From the NCBI GenBank assembly GCA_028095005.1, contig CM051460.1, positions 283,690,238-283,754,237 of the forward strand: a stretch of 64,000 nt of DNA, given 5' to 3'. The notes beneath the pieces were generated by a model. That model made no database searches and had not been told where the DNA came from. It saw only the letters and a list, made by a program, of their open reading frames with translations. The position numbers and the translations under genes were made by a program. Source of the DNA: Rhynchospora pubera. Its lineage: Eukaryota; Streptophyta; Magnoliopsida; Poales; Cyperaceae. Shown here piece after piece: positions 46,813-58,696 of this stretch (the first letter of the stretch is position 1; each line of letters begins with the position of its first letter).

Positions 46813-47640
46813 CATGCATCCATATATGATATATGTATACTTGAAGTGCATTAATCAAATTTTTTAACATATTATTACGAGTACTTCATTTGATTTCTGA
46901 ATTTTATTCCAAAAGTGCACGTATTGTTCATTCAAATTCAAATATGGAAATATTCTAGCAAATTAATCGTTTTATGTTCTAACTTTTTAAATTTTCTACG
47001 CCAAATTGCATCGTGCCGATTGGCATCAGCGTCGACCTTACCTTTATGCTGCTTCTTAGCTCAAATGGGAGGTCAATTGCCATCGAGTAGCCAACTTTTC
47101 CTTTAGACCTATCAGCAACTCCATATTCAAAATATAGTCCCAAATTGGAAGTTGGTCTAATTTAAGCCTAAATTTTGTATAAAGTTCATATTACGATTGG
47201 AAAATATTTTTAATGTATATATATCCTATTTCTTTTCACTTAATATTTAATAAAATTCATATATAATTTCAAATGTTAATTTATTTTAAAAGTATTAAAA
47301 TTTGTTTCAAATTTCTGGTAGCATGTTTAAGTCAAATAAACTAGAAACTTCAGCATCTCTCTTTTCTGACTCAGAAGAAATCATCAAAGTATAATTTATT
47401 TAGTATTTGTAACGCATGGACATTAATTTTTAACATATTGCAAAGCGAATGAGTCCTTAATTTATTGACTGATATACATGAACAACAAGATCAATTGTTA
47501 AAAAGCACGTTATATATGACTTTTAATTAAGGAAATCACCTTACAAGATACACGAATAACGACAATTAATCAGGTTGCAATCATTATGCAGTCTCCTAGC
47601 ATCTTACATGAAAAAGGAATCATTTATTATATATACTGTG
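46813..47640. other. Intergenic, partly duplicated flank
   Basis: No gene is supported. Positions about 47450-47645 are homologous to 29640-29842, the 3' flank of the other DIR1-like gene. Confidence 0.5.
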
Positions 47641-47645
47641 CGATC

Positions 47646-47957
47646 TTAACATTTGACTCCCCTGATGCCGCACCTTGCTGGTAGCATCTTTACTTGAGTA
47701 ACATTAACGCCAAAGAAGCGAACTAAGTAAGAGTGTTGATATCCACATAGACATTTTTGATCTGCGAGCTTTGCATAATGACAACATAGTGGCTTTGGTG
47801 GCGGCGGGTGCGATCCTCTTACTGCTGGTAGACAAGCCTCAATGCCCTTATCGTTTATCCTGCAAAAACTCAAGGAAGACACCAGGCCATGACTTATCAT
47901 AAGACAGGACAATAGCACCATCACAAGGGCCAACTTAGGTAACTGCAAGAAAGCCAT
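47646..47957 (-). CDS. DIR1-like lipid-transfer protein, copy 2
   Basis: This is a single-exon gene of 103 aa, differing from the copy at 29843-30154 at only about a dozen residues and with all eight cysteines conserved. The signal peptide covers residues 1-29. The Pro-rich loop reads HPPPPKPLCC. An in-frame ATG 22 codons upstream exists, but the segment between them is not signal-peptide-like, and the paralogue starts at MAFLQ, so that start is preferred. Homology extends about 200 bases into both flanks. The pair therefore arose by duplication of a segment larger than the gene. Secreted lipid-binding function is inferred from the family. Confidence 0.87.
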   Translation of the reverse strand: MAFLQLPKLALVMVLLSCLMISHGLVSSLSFCRINDKGIEACLPAVRGSHPPPPKPLCCHYAKLADQKCLCGYQHSYLVRFFGVNVTQVKMLPARCGIRGVKC

Positions 47958-48776
47958 GTTGCAATCAAAATTTTGTTTGTCAGATTTGATTAGACAGTTG
48001 TTTGATATTGAGATTTGAAACAAATAATGGATACATGCATAGTATATATTATAATAATTAATGAAGGTTGTGTTGTTACGGTTTGGTTCAGTGCTGTTAT
48101 ATTTGACAACTTTATTGTTTTTGTTGAGGGGACCAAATTTATTCCAATTTTGTTAATTGTCTTAAATTGAACTAGCCAAAGCTGTTTATTTCCTTTTGGC
48201 TTTGTAGTACCGAACAAGGATGTGATAAATTTGATAATTAGTTTTTACTGTCTAGAGGGGATAAAATTAGAGCAATCATCCTCTAATTGTATTTGTTTTA
48301 AGTCGCATTATTAACAATTTTAGTTAAATCTCACCCGAATTTGTTTTATTTTGTCCTATTTTTTTATTTTTTTATTTTTAATTTTTTAGAAGTTCGATAT
48401 TTTTGTTCCTGAGAATAGTTATTAGATAAGGCTAGCTAGAATGTTGTCAGTTTGTGCTAGAACATATGTCTTTTAAATAACTGATCAAACTGTGATGGGG
48501 TTGATTTATACTCGCTACCTCTATGTTTACGAAGGAGGCAACAGTACAAGAGGCCTTTCTTTGTTGTAGTCATACGAATTTGGTTATATGGATTTGCATT
48601 GATGGCTAATCTTTATAAGGAAAAGCAAGAGGGTGTATTTTGTATCACCTGGTTAGGTGTCCTTTACCAAGGGCAAGTGCATAACTTAAGGCTGATCATG
48701 AAGCGTGTTTTATCATTATAAATTGGTGTTTTGTATATAAACAAACACTATGGTAACAAATAATTCAAATATTTTA

Positions 48777-48965
48777 GGCTCCGTTTGGATGCGTTGAGAA
48801 TAAGATAAGAAGAAGGAAGAAGGGAAGAAATTTATTGCGAAGGAGTAAATTTATTGGAAAGTGTGTAACTTTTGTGAAGAGTTTGGATGGTTAGAAATAA
48901 ATTTATTGGTAAAAAGTGATTATTCCTTATTCCTTATTTCGGGAAGAAGTCATCCAAACGGAGCC
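48777..48965. mobile_element. MITE, GGCTCCGTTTGGATG type
   Basis: It is 189 bp with GGCTCCGTTTGGATGCG ends and a TTA duplication (48774-48776 and 48966-48968). It is related to, but distinct from, the GGGTGCG subfamily. Confidence 0.75.
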
Positions 48966-48968
48966 TTA

Positions 48969-50000
48969 GTAGTTTTCTTAGCAATATTCTAGGTCGGATA
49001 TGAATCAGTTGACACTGATATAGACTGTAGTCTGTAGACCAGGTGGTGCTTGGGGAAACCGGTGTAAACTGGTACGTACCGTTTCAGACCACTATGGACT
49101 ATAGACTATAGACTGGTGCAGATCCTAAAAAATTTTGTAGTAGTGCATCTATGTAGGTAGGTGCGATTACTGGGGACGGCCGAATCATGGTAGATACTAT
49201 ATAGGTATATATCATTTTTCCAAATTATATGGAAAGAAGTTGTGCCGAGTAGGTTTTGGAAAAAGATTCCCATTGTGACGGAATTACCCTATTTAGTTAC
49301 ATGTTGCCATGTTGGATAAAGGATCGAATAACTATTTATTTTACTCATTTTGAGTCAAACAGAAACGATTTGAGATGGAGTATAATTTTTTATACGTACA
49401 GTAAAAATGTAAAATTAATCTATCGTATTTTTCAATATTTAATAGACGATTTAATGTTTACTCTGCTTTAACTTAATTTCACCTCGGCTAAAACATGTTC
49501 CATAAACTCTTTCTCCAAATCAAATATCAATAAATTTTTCATGTATCATACAATATTGCAAGACCACTCGCCTATTTGGTTAATGCGCGCACTCTTATTG
49601 TGTTGACGTAAGTCTGTCATTATACCAGTGTGTGTGTGTGTGTTGATTCATTATAATTAAAATATAATATATTGTCGATAGCTATGAAACGATTTTAAAC
49701 AAGTCAAAACACGGTTACATCTCAAATAATTACTATATATAATCTTGGAACTAATTTTCAAAACACACAAAAATACTTAAATACATATTTAAATACTAAG
49801 CCAATATACGCTACCATATTGCGCCAAAACATATGTACAATAAAATAGCTCGAAATTCAAAATTAGTATTAAGAATGGATATTTCTGTACATTAGAACAG
49901 AGGCAATCATTTAAGAAGACAGTAATCAAGTCAATGAGTTGCACTGCTGCATCAATTTCACCAATTCAGCATTAATTGATAAATTGATACATCTGGATAT
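48969..50000. other. Intergenic, nothing recognised
   Basis: AT-rich. It contains a short (TG)n run at about 49631-49642 and repeated ATAGACTG-type words at 49020-49120. No gene is seen. Confidence 0.4.
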
Positions 50001-50003
50001 ATA

Positions 50004-50152
50004 GGGTGCATTTGGATGAGAGAAGAAGAAGAGGAAGAAGGAAGATAGGAAGAAAAAAAATTATAAACAATCCAAATTCTTCACAAAGTTACACACTTCC
50101 CAATACTTCTTCCCACTTCTTCCTTTCTTCCCACATCTATCCAAACGCACCC
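50004..50152. mobile_element. Tourist-like MITE
   Basis: It is 149 bp with GGGTGCATTTGGATGAG and CCAAACGCACCC ends. ATA is duplicated at 50001-50003 and 50153-50155. Confidence 0.8.
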
Positions 50153-50292
50153 ATAATTAAGCACGCAACGACTCCTTACTCTTATAATTAGCTAACAAGT
50201 AACAACCTTATTAATTTATTCACTCCTACGACAGACTGAGACGTCCACTGTATAATACCAACGGTACGCACGTATCTTGAGTTCTTAACAAC

Positions 50293-50438
50293 GGCTCTGT
50301 TTGGATAGTGTGGGAATAAGAGGAATAAGAAAAGAAGTATTGAAAAATGTGTAACTTTGTGAAGAATTTGGACTGTTTATAATAAATTTGGGAGTAGAAA
50401 AAACTATTTTCTTATTCTTGCACCCATCCAAACGGAGC
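50293..50438. mobile_element. Degenerate Tourist-like MITE
   Basis: GGCTCTGTTTGGATAG and CATCCAAACGGAGC ends face each other, with GGAATAAG/CTTATTC arms. AAC occurs near both ends but the duplication is imperfect. Confidence 0.6.
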
Positions 50439-50536
50439 AAACATGATAATTGAAGAGAATATAATTTCAGGTGGGGTACTGCTCCTTGATTGCAAAAATA
50501 TTTTCCTGGCATTCCGAAATCATTACGAATGCTACA

Positions 50537-51121
50537 TAAGGCTGTCAATGGGTACGATACGGTACGATACGGTAGAAGGTATTTTCATTACCGTACCCGT
50601 TAAAATTTTCTTTACCCGTACCCTACCCGTACCCGTTAAAAATAGCTTTACCCGTACCTTATCCGTACCCGTTAAGAATTAACGGTACGGATACGGTAAC
50701 GGTAAAAAATGAATATAATAATAATACAATTTGTACACTCTGTATAAATAAATTATATCAATAAGTATATTAATAAAGTGCAACAATGGTGGCGAATATT
50801 TTAGGTTTATGTTTTTTTATTTTTTCGTACACTGAATGGAAAGAATTATAAATCTTAAATAAAATCTAGCAATATTTTTTTACCAATCATGTAATATAAG
50901 ATGTCATATGTATCATGTAATTGTATCTTCTTAATTGTGGCAATTACCCGTTATGAAAATGGTACGAAATAGTTTTTACCCGTACCGATATCCGTTAAAT
51001 TAACGAAAAAATTTCCTTACTCGTATCCGTACCCGTTAACTTAACGAAAATAAAACTTTACCCATACCCGTCTTATACGGTACGGTACGGGTTGGGTAAA
51101 CGGATTTCATTGACAGCCCTA
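50537..51121. mobile_element. Non-autonomous hAT-like element
   Basis: The ends are TAAGGCTGTCAATGGG and, in reverse, TAGGGCTGTCAATGAAAT. A perfect 8 bp duplication ATGCTACA (50529-50536 and 51122-51129) fits hAT insertion. Many TACCCGTACC/GGTACGGTA subterminal repeats lie at both ends. It is 585 bp with no transposase. Confidence 0.85.
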
Positions 51122-51129
51122 ATGCTACA

Positions 51130-51760
51130 GATAGCAGTGAGTCGATATGAACAAGTTTGGCCCGTGCACACCTAGCTAGCCAGTTTATCTGTAAATTTCG
51201 TGTCGTTTCAAATGTTTCTGTTTTGTTTCGTTCATACAGAACGTTAAACGAAACAGAAAATTAATTTCATTTTTGAAAACGAAATAGAAACAGAAAAGAA
51301 GAAAATAAAAGACGGAGAGTTAAACAAAACAAAAATCTGTTTCTTTTGACAAAACAGAACAGAAACGAAATAACAATTTCATTCCGTTACTGAAATGGAA
51401 CAGAAAAGGAAATTGTCGTTTCTGCTGTCGTTCCAAAAGTTTGACAGATCAACTAAAAAGTACCGTCACTGCTGATGTTGACCAAAATTAGTAATAACAT
51501 TTTATAAAGATCTTACTTCTACAATTGTTTTTCTTGCCAACAATATAAGAGCCAGAGATAAGTACCGCATCTTTTGACCATTTTAAACTCTGAAGTACCA
51601 CAATTTAATTATAGCTCCTAAGTACGGATAGATAGAAAATCCCAACAAAATTATACCAAAATTATAACCCACTTATGCGTTTAAAGGATAGCAAAACAAT
51701 TTCAAGTTTCAATACTTCTCAAAACACAAACGGTATTTCAAATATGTTCCTGCAAGTATA
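51130..51760. other. Intergenic, purine-rich repeat
   Basis: Positions 51200-51420 are built of related words (GAAACAGAAA, AACGAAAT, TTTCTGTTTTG) in both orientations. This looks like another decayed subterminal-repeat element. No gene is seen. Confidence 0.35.
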
Positions 51761-51873
51761 GGGCCGTTTGGATCGCTTAGGAATAAGAGGAATAGTTTAT
51801 TTCTAAGCGAAAAACATTAGAAAGTGTCCGAAATTGGCTATTCTTGCTTATTTCTTAACCATCCAAATAGCCC
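51761..51873. mobile_element. Short degenerate Tourist-like MITE
   Basis: GGGCCGTTTGGATCGC and ATCCAAATAGCCC ends, 113 bp, without a visible duplication. It ends 8 bases beyond the stop codon of the lectin remnant. Confidence 0.55.
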
Positions 51874-51880
51874 GAGTAAT

Positions 51881-52418
51881 TTAAAAGTAACACATGTGAA
51901 CCCCAATTGCATCAAGGTAAAAGCTAGAGCGGCCGAAGAAGCCAACCACCTTGCCAGACCTGGACGAACAACTAGCAGTGGAAAAATATCTCCCTACTTC
52001 TTCTCCAAATATTTTGACTTGTTTGTGAAAAATGTCAAAGACTTGATCACTTCATATGCTCCAGTACCTTCTGCAGTACCATAATAACCAGCAATGCAAA
52101 CCAAGTACTCAGCATCATCAAGTTCAATCTGTGAAATTGAATATGATTAGGATGAGAGAGAGGATGACAATGTTACATATCTGTAATATTGAGACAGGTA
52201 TGTACCCTGTGCAAAATGGTCCCGCGAGATGTGCCATGGATATGGGAGAACTCGGACGAATCCCAACTTTTGTACAGAAACTCAATACTATTAATCACAG
52301 AGCAATCACTGTGAATGTACATCCCTTTTATACCACAAAAGACCCCATCATCCCACGGTTTGCCACCAATTCCTCCCCATGCAGTAGGGCATTGTCGGCT
52401 GTTTTCACCCTCTGCAAC
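51881..52418 (-). pseudogene. Jacalin-related lectin, two exons, frameshifted
   Basis: Exon 52206-52418 encodes 71 codons including AWGGIGGKPWDDGVFCGIKG, the N-terminal strand block of jacalin domains. A GT-AG intron leads to exon 51881-52128, encoding ELDDAEYLVCIAGYYG and VIKSLTFFTNKSKY. The frame then changes at about 52000; the alternative frame continues the domain with GKVVGFFGRSSFYLDAIGVH to a TAA at 51881. Together they form one mannose/galactose-binding-type jacalin domain with a one-base frame break. I found no first exon with a start codon upstream. It is either a decayed gene or the last exons of a longer one with an assembly error. Confidence 0.75.
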
Positions 52419-53544
52419 CTGTAAATATTTATTAGTTTTCCTGACAATAGTCAAATATATATACATTATGGTATAAGGGTGTCAAACTGGTTGCTGCATA
52501 TTTTCTCAAATGCACAGAAGAGAATGAATATTTGGAAAATCTTATACCTTTCAAGTAAATCACCAAAACAAATGTTTGAAATGGGAAAAAAAATTATAAA
52601 AGTTGCTTTTATCTCCATCTTCTTTTTTGACATGAGGAAATGGCAATAGTTAAGAACAATACATGCAAGCATCATCATTCACAAGTCAGTTAAAGCATTA
52701 CTTTGTAAAAAAGCTTTAAGGAAATACTTGACTCTAGAGATGGAGATGTTAAAGCTACTCTATTAACAGCCAGACAATTATTCGTCTTTCCAAGTGGTTT
52801 ACAATAATTATCATCTTTTCTATATCCTGCTTCAAAAACTCCTCCATGAATTGGTACAGAGAAGGATATAGAAACTTGATAAGTTGGGCTTTTTAAAGCT
52901 ACCCAAGAGCATCTAGATAGTTTCATCTAGATAGTTTACCCCATTCTGATGATTCCTTGATCCATCTTTTCTATATCCTGCTTCAAAAAGCCCAACTTAT
53001 CAAGTTCCACAGTTTTCTTTTGCTTTTTAATTTCTTTCCCCTTTTATAATCTCTCTTTCATTTGGCTTAAGAGATTATGAGGGCTGCTACTGATGTTAAA
53101 ATTAAGAAAGTTAAACGCATGCAGGGACTATAAAAGTTAGCAAGGCACATGATAGTACATTTTCGTGTCAAAAAAAGATTTATAAATATAAGTTCCTACA
53201 TAAGTGAAAATTTAGTAAAAAGAATGCAAAATGTTTATGAAGTATGCCAGCTTAATATCTGCTTTCTTTTGAGCAGAAACTATTTTAAAGCAAAAATGGC
53301 TTGATATATAATTACTTGAACATTTTAATGCTGTCTGCATTTACCGATTTCAGAGGAGAATGGTAATAGTTACCTTCTTGATGAGGATTTTAAGACTCGC
53401 GGAATACGTGCTTGGTAGATCAACAAAATGGAGGTGAACAGAACTGATAACTAGTCTGGTTATATATAGAAGGGTCCATTTCGTTTTTTGTGAAATCGGT
53501 AAATGCAGACCGCAGAGTATCAACTTCCAAGGTAAATGCATTTG
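52419..53544. other. Upstream of the lectin remnant, rearranged repeats
   Basis: No exon is recognised. ATCTTTTCTATATCCTGCTT occurs twice in direct orientation (about 52814 and 52968). CTTGATAAGTTGGGCTTTTT at about 52876 recurs inverted at about 52985, which suggests a small template-switch duplication. Confidence 0.45.
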
Positions 53545-53559
53545 ATTGTTACGTGTCGT

Positions 53560-54208
53560 TTTTTTTTTTTTGAAACTTGGCCCGTAGGCATTCATTAACT
53601 TAAAAGAAGTACAGATAAAAAACATTCATGGAATCAATACATAACCGATTTCTCTTCCTCGCCCTTAGACATAATCTACTGACAGTAACAAAACACCCTA
53701 CCTACTAAAAAGCTGATAAAAAACTAATAAAAAGGCAGCAACATCTACTACAGAAATTTTGTAAAAAAGTAAACTACCTAAAAAAATTCAGAAACTTAAA
53801 GACAAATTGGGCTGGGCTAAACTCCGTGAGAAATCACTATCAACTAAAGAAATCACCATCTAAAAACGTGCTCAGTCCAAAAGCAACAAAGGTGGAGGTT
53901 TGCACAGGAGCCATCTCTCTTGTACCTTGCGATCTTCTTGCAAAATTTGAGAACACATGCGCAGGTTTGACCGCTTGTCTGCTGACCTTGTTGACTCTGG
54001 CACAATGTCCTATTGCTTGAATAGTTGAATTAATTGGTGCACCACCGATACTGATCTCCAAGAAGGGACATCCTCCCACTGTTCTTCCTCAATTACTTGT
54101 ACCAGATTATTACAATCTGTGTGAATACAGATTTGTTGCGCCTGCCTATTTTCCTTCAATCTAGTACAATGTTTCAGTGCCTTTAGACATGCTAATGCTT
54201 CAGCATGA
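53560..54208 (-). mobile_element. 5'-truncated LINE with target duplication
   Basis: Read on the minus strand, it ends in a run of A (T-run at about 53560-53571), preceded by GCCTACGGGCCAAGTTTC. A 15 bp direct repeat ATTGTTACGTGTCGT flanks it (53545-53559 and 54209-54223). The 5' end falls inside an RNase H-like domain: IHAEALACLKALKHC and ICIHTDCNNLVQVIEEEQW are readable at 54010-54208. It is a recent-looking target-primed insertion with no full ORF. Confidence 0.87.
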
Positions 54209-54444
54209 ATTGTTACGTGTCGTGATGCATTCTGCATGCCGTAGAAAGAAAGATGGTCGCATAATTATTTACCGAACCAAGACGTCCCAGTCACGTATCA
54301 AGTTTTGATAGCTCATTGAATTCGTATTTAATTAATATAAATTCAAATTTCATTAAAATATTTAATAACATAAATAGAAGATTGAAGTATAAAGTATGTA
54401 TGATCTATTTCTACTATCATATATGTTCAAAATAATCTTAATTA

Positions 54445-55699
54445 GGCAAAATTAGATATAACCCCTCGAAACATCTCTAATTAGAAATAACCTCCTCGAA
54501 ACTTCAAATTTAGATATAACCCATTTTAATCATCTCAATAATAGGTTTAAACCCTTTTTAATCATTTTTATATATTCTAACAATATTTTTCAACAAAATA
54601 ATTAACTGTACAATATTTGGACGAAAATACCCCTCTTCCAATCTAAGACCTTTCATCTTCACACTTGAACTAAACAGAAAAATTCCGACTATCATTTCCA
54701 TTCTTGGTTGACATGAACAATCCATCGTACTTCACTTTTAACTTGAAGCTAGATGCCTTTATGCTAAACGAAAGAAGAAAATTGATACTACAAGTTATTA
54801 ATTTTATTACATAAGAGATATAAATGGATCTGACGTTATTATTCCTAAAATCATGTAGCAACCCTATGGCAGTACCTGATTAAATTATTTCAGATAGCAA
54901 TCTGATAATGAGATAGATAGTATAACTAAACAATCAATAAATGATCTCGTTGGTAGCTAGTATAAAGTAAAATGTTTCTCGGTGGTAGCTAATATAAAGA
55001 GTACAATTGAGCAACATATGAATTAGAACTCAACACCAAAACAAATAAAAAAAAATCCAAAGAAAACCTTCGTGATTATTCTCTTACTGGTAATTCACTT
55101 GTTCCCAAAATTTCTATTTTAGTTTCGTATTACATAAAGCTACCTAACAAATGAATTACCAGTAAGTTGATACATTTTTCTATGAACTCATAAAGAGAGA
55201 TAGAGAAGAAAGAGGGGTATTTTAGATAGATTACATAATCATAATTTTTAGAAAGATTTAGATCGGATCTTTGTGAAGGAGGTCAAGAATTGTCCTTATA
55301 CAGCACCCTAAATTGATGGAAGCCTTTGCCTTTTGATGATCCTTCTATAGGTCAAGGAAGCAAGGTGGAAAGGAGAGAGAATCGTGGTGAATAATTCTTT
55401 TTTTTATTCCATATTAAACAGCACAACCAACTGGTCTCGATGCAAAGAAGCGCTGGGAAATTTTCATGTTTAGTTCAAGTACGAAGATGAAAGGTCTTGG
55501 ATTGGAAGAAGGGTATTTTCGTCCAAATATTACACAAGTTCATTATTTTGTTAAAAAATATTGTTAGAATATATAAAAATGATTAAAAAGGGTGTATATA
55601 TATTATTGAGATGATTAAAAGGGGTTATATCTAAATTTGAAGTTTCGAGGTGTTATTTCTAATTAGAGATGTTTCAAGGGGGTTATATCTAATTTTGCC
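54445..55699. mobile_element. Mutator-like element, non-autonomous
   Basis: The TIRs of about 230 bp (54445-54674 and 55469-55699) start GGCAAAATTAGATATAACCC and contain spaced ATATAACCC-type words. The flanking 9-mers TCTTAATTA (54436-54444) and TTTTAATTA (55700-55708) match at 8 of 9. The 0.8 kb interior shows no coding region I recognise. Confidence 0.75.
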
Positions 55700-55708
55700 T
55701 TTTAATTA

Positions 55709-56470
55709 CGTACCTCCAAGCCTCCAGCCGATCTCTTACGGAAAGCTATCTTAGAATGCTTAATTCTTCTTTTTCCCTTTCATTTTATCCTTTAATTTTT
55801 AATTTTAAGTTTTATTTTTCTTTCTTTATTCCTTTGTTTTATTTGTTAGCTGCTTGCTGGCATAACTGTAAATTTATACCTTTTTATACTTTAATTTATA
55901 AAAGATAAGGGCTTTGATCCTTGTTTTTCTTAAAAAAAAATTAATTAGGTAAAAGCCTAATTTTTATAACTTCATAGACTTTCACATTTTAGTTTTTAGA
56001 AGGTTTCATTAAAATTACGATAATTTACTTTTCGGTTCAAATTTGGACAATCGCTACATTTAGGTAATGAACGTGATGATACGTCAAAGTTTTGCAAATG
56101 ATAGTATTAAATTATCTTTATTGACATGCACACTATCTTTATTACCAAATGATCCGATCGAGTATATATGTCTCCTGCTTCAAAAGGACTAAAATTTCTT
56201 TCAGAGAGGAAAGATAAACTACCAAGGGGGGGCGATCATGGCCGCAGGGACGGAACTAGGGGGGGCGAGCGTGTGCGAGACATACGCTAATTTGAGGATT
56301 TTTCACTTTGGATCTTAGTTTCGCCTATGGCAAAAAATGAAAGTCCATGTTAATTGGAAAGTCCTTCGTGCGAATAGTGTGGTAGGGAGAGAAAAATAGA
56401 AAATAGAAAAGGTCGAAAGGAAAGAGATGAAACTTACAGGTGGGGCCTCAATTAATTGGACACAAAACTG
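55709..56470. other. Intergenic, nothing recognised
   Basis: AT-rich. A short GC-rich patch with GGGGGGGCGA words lies at 56226-56270. No gene is seen. Confidence 0.4.
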
Positions 56471-56479
56471 GGCTGAAGT

Positions 56480-56915
56480 GGGACCGAAATCCTCTACAGC
56501 CGTAAATGGCTGTAGAGATGTCCAGCCAACTCTATTTTTTGTAAAATTAAAAAATTTTAAAATTAAAATGATGAATGTAAACCGTTGATCTTCTTCAAAT
56601 TTACGGGAGATGCATTTTCATATAAGTTTTATAAATTTTAGAGTTGATTTGATACTAGATCAAGTGGTCAACAAATGAACGTATTAGAATTAATTAATGA
56701 TAGTTAACCAGATTCGTTCATTTGTTGACCACTTGAGCTAGTATCAAATCAACTCTAAATTTTATAAAACTTATATGAAAATGCATCTCTCGTAAATTTG
56801 AACAAAATCAACGGTTTACATTCATCATTTTAATTTTAAAATTTTTTTATTTTGCAAAAAATGGAGTTGGCTGGACGTCTCTACAGCCATTTACGGCTGT
56901 AGAGGATTTCGGTCC
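56480..56915. mobile_element. Mutator-like foldback MITE
   Basis: It is almost completely palindromic over 436 bp. The left end is GGGACCGAAATCCTCTACAG and the right end is its complement. A perfect 9 bp duplication GGCTGAAGT flanks it (56471-56479 and 56916-56924). Confidence 0.85.
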
Positions 56916-56924
56916 GGCTGAAGT

Positions 56925-57920
56925 GGGCTTTTGTTATATGAATTTTATTCTTTACTTCGTATTTCTTTTTCTTTTCATATTTTATTTTGAAATCTGAGAA
57001 GGCATCATTGCACCAATAGTTGTTTAGGTTACGTATTATAAATTATTATTTAGTTAATATGTACATAATTAATAACTATTTTGCCAATTGTAAGTCTGTA
57101 ATTTATATAGATTAATACAATTAAAAATTCTATATGTTATATTGTATGATTAATAGATACTATGATAGTTGTAACTTATGCAGATTGTATAGTATTTTAA
57201 TGACATGGGACAAATTATTATACGAACTATGGAGTTTTTATACAAAGTGTAGCAAATGAATAAAAATAGGTCGAGCAACATAAGATTTGGTAATCGTATT
57301 TTTTTTCGTATTCGACAATATCCGAATCATATTTGTATCTGCTTAAATTATTCTCAACCATTTTTAAAGCATAGGTTTTTGTATTTTTTTTCATTCTTTT
57401 AGCTCGACAGTCATCGTCCAGCAATCCAAAAAAATAAAAAAGACACGTAAACAGCATGGGACCAAACCTACTAAGATCAATATTTCGCACCCCCTATTTC
57501 TCAATCCTGATTTCGCCCCTCCATAGCCGTACAGCAATATGGAAGAGTTTCTACTTGCATCGATGAGAATTATTTCCAGATAGTGCAGGAGGCACCTCCC
57601 TAATTAAATGTTTATTTGGTAGAAGTAGATGGGTTATGTTAACTGGTGCTCTTTTAGTTTAGTTTAATTAGCTTGGGTACTGTTGTTTTCTTTTTTTTAT
57701 ATTATGGCTTTCTTTTTTCTTTCAGGCTTTCTAAGTCGAGTAGGGGTAGAAGTTAGTTTCTCAGTTCGCACCAGTTTATTTCGTTCTTTGTTGTAATGTG
57801 AACTTTTTTCTATTGAAGCTTTACCTACGGGTTTTCATCAAAAAAAAAAGGACTAAAAAATTTCAGTTTCTCCTTTTTCCTATATTTGGCTTGAGGGATT
57901 TTGACATTTTGAGGGCTGTT
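56925..57920. other. Intergenic, nothing recognised
   Basis: The open frame at 57227-57490 (-) has no recognisable domain. Positions about 57640-57850 have the T-rich, TATTGAAGC-containing look of a LINE 3' end: GCTTTACCTACGGGTTTTCATC and then an A-run at 57840-57849. This may be a short LINE tail on the plus strand. Confidence 0.4.
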
Positions 57921-58399
57921 AGTGGGGAGGTGCTTTGGACAATCGGATTTTTTTTTAGCAACATATATTTTTACTAAATGTCTAAATTGCCCTCAGTATC
58001 AATTAAGATCTATTACCAATTTATTCTTTCACCCTGCTTTAATTTTATTTCCTTAACTGTGTTTTTTTTTCTCTTCTAAGTTTCCTGCTAAAAAAGAAAT
58101 GTATTATCTCTATTTTTGGCATCTTACGCCGCTATTTTCAAAACATTACATTTGCATATCACTTGTGCAAATAAATCTCAAGTCTTGTGGTGGTATGGAA
58201 TTTATTTTTTAAATGCACTTTTTTTAATCCAAGTACTGTATTGATGTATAAGCAAAAAAAGAAAAAGAAAAATTGAATCATATTATTGCATTAATTTTGC
58301 ATATTCAGTGAATGACCAATAAAAGTGTTGTGCTATTTGCCATTAATACAATATTATTAGGATGTATGAGAAATTATGGATTAACGAACTATTCCTATA

Positions 58400-58554
58400 G
58401 GGTGCGTTTGGATCGTTGGAAGAAAAAAGAAGAAGAAGGAAGAAGAAAAAAAAATTATAAACAATCCAAACTCTTCACAAAGTTACACACTTCCCAATAT
58501 TTCTTTCCACTTCTTCCCTTCTTCCCTTCTTCCCACACCTATCCAAACGCACCC
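58400..58554. mobile_element. Nested Tourist-like MITE
   Basis: It is 155 bp with GGGTGCGTTTGGATCG and CCAAACGCACCC ends. ATA is duplicated at 58397-58399 and 58555-58557. Confidence 0.8.
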
Positions 58555-58696
58555 ATAAGAAAGAAAAATGGAAAAAGGAAGGTAATTAGGAGAAGATTTG
58601 AGCAGTACTTAATAGGTCTTAATTGACACTAAGGATGATTTAGACATTTAGTAAAAAATTATGTTGCTCCAAAAAAAATCCGGTTGCCGGAAGCAC

